Source of the DNA: Daphnia carinata
Taxonomy: Eukaryota; Arthropoda; Branchiopoda; Diplostraca; Daphniidae
Direction of reading: 5' to 3'
Assembly: GCF_022539665.2 (NCBI RefSeq)
Contig: NC_081338.1
Coordinates: 7,676,446 to 7,740,445 of the forward strand
DNA: 64,000 nt
Shown here: one piece after another, positions 23,259 to 34,843 of the stretch
Position numbering within the stretch: position 1 is the stretch's first letter
Layout: every line of letters starts with the position of its first letter
Notes under the pieces: model-generated
The model's database searches: none
Told to the model about the DNA's origin: nothing
The model's input: the letters and a program-made list of their open reading frames with translations, nothing else
Made by a program: the position numbers and the translations under genes

Positions 23259-24346
23259 GATGTTGCACTTGATTGTGATAAAAACACACACAAATAATAA
23301 AAAGTTTTCCTATCAACTGCTTGGCGAACTGAAGTGGGTTAACCTGCTCGTGTTCGCTGCTACCCTTCAAGTGTTACCGACGTGAGTTGCAACGTCAACG
23401 AGACTCGCAAATCACGTTTTCGTCTGATTTTTTTGCACGTGTGCTTTCCTTTTTATCTTTTATTGTTTTCCTACCCTTACAATTGCCAAACGAGATGCGA
23501 TTGGCCACTATTTTCAACACTGACGTCAAGTGGGGTGAACGGGAACATCGCATGATGTTCGGGGGAGGAGCCTTGTTGCCATGTAGGTCAAAATACGGCT
23601 AGCGTGACTGTTCATGCCTCTGCTTTGAATAACGAATAGATTAATTTTTCCCTTGGCATCAAGGTTTCTCCGAAATGATTTGCAATGTTCTGCACGGTGT
23701 CGTCCGTTAAGGCTACACACAAAAAAAAATGAAGAAACTGAGAATATGATTAATAAAAAAAAAAACATACCGCCGTTAGACGTGACCTACATTTTTGCTC
23801 AGGGGGCATCAAGTACAAGAATTATTTCTAGACCATAGCGAGTGCTCTAATTTTGCTAATTATTTGGCCAACATTTTTCCTGCTTGGCAACTCCTTTCTC
23901 TGGCAATCCCCTCCCAGAAGAACGAGACAAAGCGGAGCCGACAAGACATTTCGTGGCACAAAGCCAACATGACATAGTACGACGTAGGCAAGTTCAACGG
24001 CCCAGTGAATGTGTTGCGATAACAATAAAAAAGAAAAACTTTCCTTGGTGAACCCAATTTCCCTTCCAAGAATAAGAAAAACTCTTGCGAAGTACTGAAT
24101 TAACTTACGCATCATCTCGTTAGCAATCTATTGGTGCAACGAATCAGACCAGAACTAAAGAAAATCACGAAGTATTGTCTGCCATAAAATGAGAACTAGT
24201 AAGTTTGTTTTCGATCCTCGATTACACTGACACGCACACACACACACACAAAAGATGGTCTAGAAAAACGGAAAATCAGTGACTCAGGATGAAATAGAAA
24301 GGGCGAACAGACAGTTGCCTTCAAAAGGATGAAAGAAAAGATTAAT
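23259..24346. promoter_or_regulatory. LETM1 upstream region with CRE palindrome
   Basis: Both flanking genes are on the minus strand, so this 1.1 kb holds the LETM1 promoter on the left and the 3' flank of the M16C gene on the right. A perfect TGACGTCA (23521-23528) stands about 265 bp upstream of the LETM1 start. A short CA repeat is at 24235-24250. No gene is recognised. Promoter function of the CRE is inferred from position only. Confidence 0.4.
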
Positions 24347-27300
24347 CTAGCACGATTGACCCAACGGACAATCTTCCATTGACGTGTACCCTTGGACTGG
24401 TTGGCCCAAGGCGTTAATGCCTGTTACCAATTCATCGAGCTTCGAGGGATGACAAATAATAGAGCATCGACAATGTTCAGTATCCAGTAGGGCAGTGAGA
24501 TGCAGCCGAAAAGCTCGTCGCATTTGTTCCATAGTAACAGTAGCAACACGGTGGATCAGTTGTCGGTTGTAATCGGCTGGTGCATTGGACAGATACGAGC
24601 GAACAGACTGGTGCACTGCGTCTCCTACAGTCTTCTCCCGCTCTACCAATTCAAAAATAAGTGAGCTCCTTGCTGATTCAAGCAGACTCAATTCCCAGAC
24701 ATCATCAGTGTCACTCCTGGCATGATTTTCAAGGATGCTAAAAACACAGAATAAAAACAAAAAGTTAGTCAAATGATCAAAACTTCACTGGCTGACGAGG
24801 AATATACCTGCGGGCCTCTTTGTAAGCCACCACGGGTTGCGAAGCTCGATATAGCGATAAGTAGAGCAGGCCTTCACTGACTTTCAAATTCAAATTATAT
24901 CCGTAGACTAGACCTTGCGCACGAAGATTGCGCCAGAAAGGTCCTTCAAGTTGGCCGAGGTATTGCAAAGCGACAAGAACGGCGGCCAGATCTGGATGGT
25001 GAATGTCATCGATGCTGCGGACGGCCTGGATGAGAAAGCAGGATTCGACCGCTCCAAGACAAAGTGCAGCACCCATTGGGCTAACTGACGAAACCTCTTT
25101 CAGTAATTGGTAATCAGCAACAAGATTTATCAGCCCATCGCTATCTCCGTTGGCACTTTGAGTTGCTTGCCAATCTGCAAACATATGAGTATTCCACAAC
25201 GAAATGGCATCATCAGGAAGGCTCTCTATTTCAGCTGCCATATGAATAGTGAGGCAATTCGGGCTAGTGATGGCATCTCGCAAGTCCGTCAAGGCGCGGA
25301 TGATCCGCTCAGGTGAACGGCCCAATTCTTCCACTAATTTGTGGAGGAAATGTTGTTGCCGGATCAGTGAACAGTGAGCATGATTGCTCTTCCCGTCGAA
25401 GGCCAAATTGCGAATCAGTGCCAACGCCATTTTGTTTCCTTTACGTTTGATGCGAGCGACATCGTTAGCCATTTTCGAGGCAATAACTTTCATACGTTCT
25501 GCGGTGAAAACAGTTTGCCGCAGAAAATCGCTGAGCCAGCAAATGCCGTCACTGTACTTATCTTGTTCAAGCTGAAGCATCAGGACGGCCATGTTGCAGT
25601 AAGAGCCACAGAAAAAGTGATCTGCGTCAGAGGCGTCCACACCCAAAGCAGCGTGGGTTTTAACGGTGTCACCACTCAGCTGGGCTACAACAGTCCTGCA
25701 TCACAAAGGCACGTTTAATTCGTAAAAACCATCAGTGAAAATCGTAGCTAACCAAAACTTACTCATATGAGACTAATTTTCCATTGCGCATTATTGCAGA
25801 TTCTGGGAGACAGTTCATCAGGAGGGGCAAGTAAAGGCGCTGATCACTGGGAACTAACGAAGTGTCCATCAGGGCGTAAAGGTAAACGAATTGAGTTTTG
25901 ACATCGTCCAGCTGGAATCGCACTGGGATTCGTTCAAGTTCGCCGGGGAAGCGGTCACACCCTGATGTTTCTCCACGATTGCAGTATCGTTGAATCGAAT
26001 GGTAACTAATAGAATTAATGTCCGGAATAGGAACGGACATGATGAGATCCACAGGAGCTTGGCGATCGTTGTGCTCCAAAGCGGCAGCAAGCTCATCCGC
26101 CTTATCAGCTAGTCCTTCACTTCCTAGACTATTTCGTTGCGTTTCTAATCGTTCCAACTCCTGAGTAGTGTACGCTTCCATTTCCTTCTTGGAAGGCATG
26201 CCTACAAGTGTGTAACGCTCAAAAGTTATTCGATTGTAAAAGGATTAGTTACGACAAATTCACCACCTTGAGTCAAAACGCAGGCACGACCGAGTATATA
26301 GCGCAGAATTAGGTCGTTCCAAAAACAAGGGCTTTCTTTCGCTAATGCTTTTAGATCTTCCATAGGATTTACGCGGCGGCGAAAATCTTCGTGGCTAAAA
26401 ACGGTATAAAAGAGAAAATTAAACAGGAACAAGGGTTCTCTGCAATATAAATGTTTACCTTCGACCATAGAGAATGTCACCTACAGCCATGAAAGCAACA
26501 GTGTCATGAGGGTTATTCTCGAGATGACTCAATTGTTCTAGCATCCTTCTTTTAATCACCAACTGCATACGTTTCATGTCCAAAGGTTCACTGCCATTCC
26601 CGTATGGTTCCATAACACTAAATAACTTAGGTTGAATTTCGCCCAGTTTGTTGATAGGCACGTTTTCAAACGCCAAATAGACGACTGATTCGGAGTTCTC
26701 GATGAAAGAATAGCCTACTTTGCTTGCCAACGGGTCAGATGTTTCGACAAAGGTCTTTTGCAATGGGCTGACGGCCGTGTCGGTAAGGTATTCCATAAGC
26801 ATCATCAGAGCACACGTTTCGTAGAGCTGATATACACAAGAGGGTCCTCTCCATGCTAGCCATACCATGCCCTTTTCTTCCTCTTCGCACGGATAAGGTA
26901 TGAGTTGATCGATAGATTCCATGAGGGGTGGGACTGCACTTTGCCATGGCCGGCTAAATGGTATTTGGCTGTTTTTGTATTTTGCAATAATAGTATCTTC
27001 AACGGGCTCTAAAGCCTTAAAAATTTGTGAGGCTTCCACGCGACCAGTGATGACCAGGACCAAGTTCTCTGTTGAGTAAAAAACCTTGTGGTAGTTGCGA
27101 ACCTTCTCTATGGTTGAACTTTCCCTGAGATTTTTTTAGAAGGCCACTTGTGACTGATTTTTACCCATAATGACCAGGGTAGATAGCTCTTAGCATTGCA
27201 TTATGAAGTACTCTGGTTTCACCAGTGTTTTCACATCCTAGTTGCATTTCACAGTATACTACACCAGAATCTTCCCCATCACCATTAACATGATGCACTT

Positions 27301-27794
27301 CAGTAACGAAGCCAGAATCCATGAGCAGAGGATTAAGGATATGGTCCACATAAATAGGTAAGAGTGCCAAGAAGCCTTCACTACCAGCTGTTGTCATAGT
27401 ATAACAGGTATGGTCAACATCAGTCCAAGCTGCAAGGAGATTTTAGAAGATCAGAAACTTGTTCAGAAATTAATTTCAATAAATTACCATTTGTTCCTGA
27501 AGCCAAGCAACGATTAGCCAGAATGTCAAGCATGCCTTTGTAGGGGTATGATTTAGATCCCAGAAAAATGAGGTGATCCAAAGTATGAGGGAGACCATCA
27601 TCATCACGTGCTTCTGTAGCCAAAACAAAGTACCCATTCACTACTGGCCCGTCGACCTCTGCGATGATCAATTTTATTGACGACTTTTTCGTTTTATATT
27701 TGTGGATAGGTATTACGCCGGTGACTGTAGTGGTAAAAAGTAATTCGTAATCTTTTGCATTCTTGTTTTGCGCCACGTCTGCTGATGAAGTCAT
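24347..27794 (-). CDS. M16C-type zinc metalloprotease homologue (C05D11.1-like)
   Basis: This resembles the insulinase/presequence-protease superfamily, clan ME, in the form of nematode C05D11.1 and its arthropod relatives. Exons are 27794-27488, 27429-27165, 27124-26459, 26394-26267, 26201-25763, 25695-24808 and 24737-24347; phases fit and give 1027 residues, full length for the group. Landmarks: LPHTLDHLIFLGS at residues 69-80, where HxxEH is expected; ASGTNAWTDVDHTCYT; and GVVYCEMQ, holding the distal glutamate. The exon 1 acceptor suggests a 5' untranslated intron just upstream of the ATG. Two oddities are discussed below: Asp in the zinc motif, and a 40-nt intron (27125-27164) replacing about 13 apparently conserved codons. 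It may be a degenerate or non-catalytic member; substrate unknown. Confidence 0.85.
27125..27164 (-). other. 40-nt putative intron containing relic coding sequence
   Basis: Read straight through from TACCCTGGTCATTATGGG, the minus strand hits TAA. It then reads KSVTSGLLK, followed after a one-base slip in a run of seven A by NLR. Remembered relatives have roughly YKSETGGLLxNLR at this place. The segment starts GTAAAA and ends CTCAG, so splicing removes both defects and rejoins GG|G (Gly) in frame. Confidence 0.55.
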
Positions 27795-30700
27795 TTTGAA
27801 TATATCTGAAAATATAGAGAATGAAGACGTGTACAAGTTGCCACGAAATGGGAGGCGTAAACAAACTGTAGCTTTCGGCTTGCTACAATAACTTTAATAG
27901 CTATTTATAGAGAACACTTACCCTCATGTGATGGGAAATTTGAAGTATAACGGCAAACTTCACTTATGTTGCCACACTAGCAGACGACACGAATTCCACG
28001 TCTCAATTGCACAACAGAGGGCGTTTGCCTTGTGAAATTTCTCAATCCCTGGCCACTAAGCGGTCAACGTGCACGTTATCGTAATGTATCGCATATCGCA
28101 ATCAGGATACGGGCATTGATGATAAACAAATATGCGTAGACAAAACTTGTTTACTTACTGCCGGGTACAAACGGCACTTTAGAATTACTCCAATACTTTC
28201 TGACTACGTAACGGTACTTATTTGTACATGGTCACATACTTTCGATTCCAGTTCTCCATCTAACAGTCTCTTACATAATGGAAATATATCGCACTTACTG
28301 ACAACGCTGATAATTCAGGTTTTTACTGATCAGTATGTTGTAAGACATCCTTGCACTCCTTGTTTTTGCAGCGCCAAGACATTGTTTTTAAACGAAAAGA
28401 TACCGCATTAATTCGGCTACTTTCAAAAAATATTTTAGGCAAGGCGGAAACCTGATAGACGTTGGGGGCAAATGGCACCAACTCTTCATTGTGGAAAACA
28501 AGAGCATTCTCGAAAGATCTTCTAAATGTACTCAACTTTTATTTCTCTCCAATTGAAAGCCAGTTGCTTGCTACTACCATGTAGTTACGCCTGACCTCCA
28601 ACTTACTTGCTGAAAGAGCATTGAGAGTATTTATATGTTTAGCCACGCAATGAGATTAGTTTCGCCACCAATAAACGAAGGATGAAAAACGGGCTTGAAA
28701 GGAAAATGCGCTACAACAGCTCATGGTTTTCGATACCTTATTCACGAATTTAATCAAAAAGAGTCGTACTCAGGACGTAATTGAAGTTGTTGAAGCTACT
28801 TTTCATTATTAAGCCAGTGTGCACATGCATATTTACGTTAATCGACTTCCATATTTGACATTTTAAACGCATAATTTAGTGCACGTGATATACATGAAAT
28901 TTAATTGCAAATAGCCATGTTTTATCTAAAAATCTTTGTGCTTTAAACCAGCACAGGATATCGGAACAAGTTGTTCCGCTAAATCATGTGCTTATAAAAT
29001 AAGTGACTTTGTGTTCCAAGTGCTAACATGTTACGCAGGGCTCCCGTCCTACTAACAAGTTCTTATTTATACGCACGGTGCCGTGACCGTTGTGCTAACT
29101 TACCACCTCATCACGAATGCGAATGACAAAGGATGACGAAGTTACGCAACCTACCAGCATACAGCGTGTACTTAACTTGTGTATACTCTTGTCGGACGCA
29201 ACTAACAAGCAAGGGGGTGCAGTGCTGAATATTATAGCTACCTGTATGAACGTGTAACTATGTACGAGGAACCGTCGGGACAAAATGAGCTGCACGAGTT
29301 ATGAGCTGTGATCCAATTGTATGCAAATGTACGACTGCGAGATATTTCCAAGTAAACTTATGCGTAACGGATGCAGAGTTTCATTGTATCGATGACGGAT
29401 GGTGTCGCGTAACCGTCTCGGAGTAGTGGGGAAAATGAGCTGAAACATTTAAGTGGTAAATTGAAACGAGTCTTATTAAAAGCTGATTGTTGAAATTGAT
29501 ATTTTATTTTCCGTTATCACTGTTGGATTTCTTGCATGTCTCAAACGCATTGCACATTACTGCGACCATCTTGAAGTGTTATTAATGTTTGCGTTATATG
29601 TAGACAATTGAAGGCTGGAAATGTTGCACGGCTCGCAATTCTAATCATCTGTAATTCGATGTAGAATTTTAACTAAACGAATGAATGCCCAAAACATTAA
29701 AAATTATTCTTGTTCATTGTCTTATTTAATTTTTTCCATCAATCTCGGTTTTTTTTATCGGAAATTATTAAATCAGGAACACATCTCGTGTATCACTAGT
29801 TGAATAACTGTGTTAAAAATTAATTTATAACAAATTTTGGCAAGCCATGGCTGTTAGTTATTGTTCTTTTTCTTTTCAGTTAATGAGGCTGCATAGCTGT
29901 GTAGTTCCTCGTTATATGTATGACCTGTCGCTCGCGCCACGACAAACGCAAATGTCGTGTAACGACTTGGACAGCAGGGCGATGTCTCCATCAACACATC
30001 GATCGGAACAGACGCTACGTCTAAAAAAAACCGCTTCTATTATAACATTCACGTCGCCCACATTCTTATTCATATTTCAGTCTGGAAAAAAAAAAAATTC
30101 AGGGCCGTGTTTATTCTACAAATCGAGACTGTTTTCTCCTTGCTGTAAACTTTCACATACAACAAATCCGTTCCTCTACTGCGCCTTTCCATAATAAATA
30201 AAAAAAATATAGTTTGTTATGTATTTCTTTCTTGCCTATAAAACGTTGAATAAACAGCAAAGGAAGGAATGCATTTCTTTTTTGTCTCCATCTCTACGGT
30301 TGTCGGAGACGCGCTTAGATAGAACAGATAAAAACAGTCCCGAGAAAGCCGAACCATCATTCGGTTCAGCAACCATTATGGAATTCCATATTCGAATTGA
30401 ACAACATGCTGCGCGTAACGAATGACGTTGCCTCGCTACATTTACAAAAATATTACATTCGGTGTGTTCCATGAAAAGTGAGTATTTTCTTATTTTCGTT
30501 TAGCATAAACGATAGCCTTCCATTAACTGGCGCACTTCGTGTATGTACGCGGAAGCAATGCGATCTTTATTCGCTCTTCCGTCCGCTCAGTTCCCGCAGC
30601 ATTTCGGGGAATTTAATACGCCCGCATGGCGCCCAAAACAATAACATCCCGAACTACAAGATTAAAGTGCTTCTTTTCTTTAAACGTACTGCACATATAC

Positions 30701-33700
30701 CGCCTTTTTCCGTATTACGCCGCCAAAGTGCCAAACTACTGGCAAAAATAAGTCCCTTTTTTTTAATGATATTTAGTAAACAAAGAGCTGATGAAGAAAC
30801 AATTTCGGCTGGCGCACCAACATCGTCTTGTTAACAGCTCATTAACATTCATCATCCATTAACACTCATTCGGCTTATAGGAGAATCACGGCCGGAACAG
30901 CAAAAAAAAAAAAAAAAAAAAAACGAAAGGCGCTGAGCAACTTGTTACTTTATAGCCTTAAGCTTCCAATAGGTTGCACATTAAGTATTTTAAAAGTTAG
31001 TCTAGACGTAGAAACAGGATTTTGCAGTCGTCTGTATATGGAACCAATAAACGCGAAAGCTTTCCTTCCCAGAATCGTGTGGAACAACATGTTATGCATT
31101 TTCCATAACACGCATTATTGAAAGTACTTGGAACCCGCATTTAGCGGGTTTCTTTCAACCCCTACTGACCCGTATTTTTTGTTGGAATCCTAATTTTTAG
31201 CCTAAACGCAATCTGTTGTGTAATGGGAAAAAGGCGAACGAATCAGTATTCGCTGCGCACACAGCCTGCATTAACTTTCCTTCTTTAAATAACGGCTGTT
31301 GTTTTTGTTTTGTTTTTCTTTTCCTATACTTCCCCAATCAGTGTGGCAAGCAGTCAGAGTTGATTAAGAAAAATATGATTTAGATGCGAACAAATTGTTT
31401 CTCGCAGTGGCGGGATTGTGTACATAACATCCACTATTTTATAATATAGACAACATGACCTGCGTGAAAAAAAAATATGGTGGAAGGAAAAATGGAAAGT
31501 AGCAAACAATCTGTTTCCACATCTGGCAGTTGAGTACATTGTGTAGATAGCTAAAGTTTAAACACGTACTCATTCACAGCGTCCGAAATCATAGTAAGCA
31601 TCAAACATGCTGCGCATAATACAAGCTTCTTGTATTCTCTCGGGCAGAAAAGTTTTGTAGGAACGCTCTATCCCCTCCTTATTTTGCATAAGTCTCGGAC
31701 ATTTTACTGTAAACAATTTCGCTAGATATTGCATGGATAGAAATCAAGCGCGTATTCGCCCCATAAACTCTCTTTATTCTTGTTTATCCCATTTACGTGC
31801 ATACAAAAAAAAAAAACACAAAATTCTTTTTCATTCATTTATTTTTTTTTTTTTACGAACTGGTAGAGATATATCTGCTGCCGGATGATGGCTAAGGCTA
31901 TACACACAATGGGTAGCATAGACACACGGAATGGCCGAGACGGGAGCATTCCTGCGGATGGGCTATATGGCCCTTTCTTTTTTTTCTTTATTTGTAGAGA
32001 CTCCACATTGCTGTGCTGTCTATGTACTACTTGACGACGCCATTAATACGCGAGTTTGACGCTCCGTCGACTATGCGCGACTCTCAAACTAGCGCCCACA
32101 GAAAAAAAGAAAGAAACTTGGGGATACACACAAAAAAGAAAAAGGACGAAAAGCTTTAGCGCCTTTTTACTATTTGCTTTGGCTGTATAAGAATATAAAA
32201 GAAAGAGTTTTGCCACTGCTGTTGCCAGCCGCATATGGGCGTTGTCAAGCCACTTCATACAAGAAGTGCCTGTCTGCACGTAAAAAACGAATTCTGGGAA
32301 TCCCTTCTTTTGTTTCCTTTTATTAAAGGCCAACCAATAACAGACGACAGACTGCAGAATGTCTTCCAAGTGAAAAATAAAGAATAAAAAAAAATATGTC
32401 TATATCTGTACAGTGCGGTTGCGTGTAGAATGTAAACTTTCGGACTCACTGTTTCTGCTCATTTGAATAAAACAGTCTTTCCCATATTTATTTCTGCAAT
32501 ATTTTGTGCAGTCTAATGTCGAGGGAGAACAATCCAACGAAATAATACAGGTCGTCATTTCGAAATAATGGCATAAAATAATACATTGAAAAAAACAAAA
32601 ACAACAAAAACATTCAAGTAGGACAAGCATCTTGTTTTCAGCGGGGGTTTTGTCGAGTCGCCTCTTCAAACTTCAAGGACTTTTTCAGATTTTTGTTTTT
32701 CTCTTCAAGTTACACGCAAACATGAAAAAATACAGAGAACACGATAACGCAGCGCAGTAAACGAGAAAAAATGGCGTTTCAAGCGGAAGCAACTCTCAAA
32801 ACACAGTCTGTTGTTATTATACATCAGCGAAGGATTGTAACAAGTAACAAAGAAAGAGCGAGGGGGGAAAGAGGACGCGAGAAAAACAAAAGTATCTGGA
32901 TACGATGATCCGCAATCCGTTGAGAACAGCTCGGCACCGAACAATGAATCTCTTTCCCTTCGTATAAAATAGTGCCGCCTGTTGTATACCTTCTAATAAA
33001 TATAATGCGATATAATAGGGCTTCAGGGACGGTATAGAACCTACGCGTGTGTCTACAAACAGTAAACTTGGCTAGGTAGGATTTAAAGCTGGGATTTTGG
33101 AACAGAGCCAATATATATCTTCTTATCCTGCCCTATGGTCTTCCCCCCCCCCCCCTTACCTCTTCTAGACGTGTCTTGTATTACACGTATAGTGCACATA
33201 ATATGTCTCTTTATTGGCCCCGCGCACTCTAGCACCATTTGTTTCCAATCGGCCTTAAATATGAATAGAAAAAATCAATGAACTTTGGATTTGGCATTCA
33301 AAAATTTAGTATTTCATTAATCCTTTTTTTTAATATTTAACAAGCTTTTCACGCTTACCAATATTTTGGTATGAAATCATAAAAGTTCGTTTTTGCATTT
33401 ACAACTGAAAGAAAAAGACAAAATTAAGCCTTTTTTTTTTTTTAACACTAGACAGCAAAAAGGAAACCTTGTCTGGTGCAATTGAAATGCCATCATAATG
33501 ACAAGAAGCCAAGAACGTGCAGCTACGATCTAAATGCGTTGTATGTTAAAAAAACTGCGAGGAATAAACATATTTGTACACGAAACAGTGGATAAAACGA
33601 GGCCCATCTGTTGGAGTGCGGAAGGAAAAGGAGCCGTAAGAATCTTTTAGAGGGGATCATTTCCGCCCATCGGACGGATTTCCATCAGAAGGCAGACGGA

Positions 33701-34843
33701 TAGGTTGATCGATGGCCTTTTGCTGAATGACGACTTGATGGATCTTTACACCGCACATAACTCACGTTACATAACGACGTGCAAGTACGTCTCAGCTATT
33801 CCCAATCAACAACAAAAAAAAAGAGAAGCAAAACGATCGTTTCGGGTACTACACGGTAATACACACAAAACGGTTATGGGCCTTTTAAGAAGAGACGATT
33901 ACAATAAAAAAAAAAAAAATAGAACAAGAAACTCGTATACGACGAGCTATACACACAGCCCAAAGTGATGAAAAAAGAGAACACTTCTTTAATGAATGCT
34001 TCTTTTATTATCATTATTTTTTGTTTTCAGATGATGACTTGATGTCTTTATCTCGTCTTTATAGCCTCAACCCACACGTGCTGCACATTTCTTTCTCTCT
34101 CTCTCTCTCCATCTCCCACAAACTATTGTTCTTTTGTACACAGCGTGTGCTATATAGTGAATGGCCAAATAATGATGTCATCCGAGCTCTGTCGAGCGTC
34201 TCAGTTTACCCATATACATGCGCCCCATTGGCGGCATAGACAACGGCCAGATAGGCCTATATGGATTGTCTTACATTTATACACGTCCATTTTCCTATTG
34301 CACCGTTCATAGATTGTGCCGCTAGTATAACTTGCTGCTGTGTCAGCCTTCCCAGCAACGTCAACGGCATTCGAGTGATATAGTGCAGCCGAATAAAAGA
34401 GCGATCGACAGGCAACGATCGAATCATCACAGTCACGTCAGTGAATATCTTAAAAGCGAAAAAAAAAAGAAGCTCACAGGGAGAAGAAATTGAATCACCC
34501 AAAGAAAGAAAAAAAAAAGAGAGGAATAAGAAGAAGGAAAATGTTTTTTTTTGTTCGACATCTATTGAAAGCGCTTGCGCGATACGACGGGCGTGTTGCT
34601 GTTAGCAAAACGCGGCAGAGGATCCAAGGCCAGTCTGACGCCGACAACAGTAGCGGCAAACGTTCAAATCCATCGCCGAGCATTCTTGTTTCCCCTTCCG
34701 TTTTCGTGAACATTCTCCGTCTTCCAGCGGCTCGAGGCATCCCAATGATGCCCCGATTTTTCGTCCCATTCACGTGGTCGGCAACGTTTTATTTCATGTG
34801 CAAATTGATTTAGTTCGAACTGCGAAATTTCAGCCGCTCGGAA
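27795..34843. other. Long intergenic region, no gene recognised
   Basis: Seven kilobases separate two divergently placed genes: the M16C gene (-) and the uncharacterised gene (+). Both promoters should be here. Frames are under 120 codons, low in complexity and without domains. Homopolymers appear from about 30 kb: A22 at 30902-30923, C13 at 33143-33155, and several T and A runs. No tRNA- or snRNA-like sequence was recognised. Confidence 0.5.

Noticed and set aside
26226-26280. Alternative M16C donor GTC|GTAACT with a 35-nt intron
   Set aside because: It also keeps frame but needs a 35-nt intron and the GAG acceptor. Donor CAAG|GTGGTG with acceptor CTTGTAG gives a normal 65-nt intron and the family-like VLTQGMPSKKEM.
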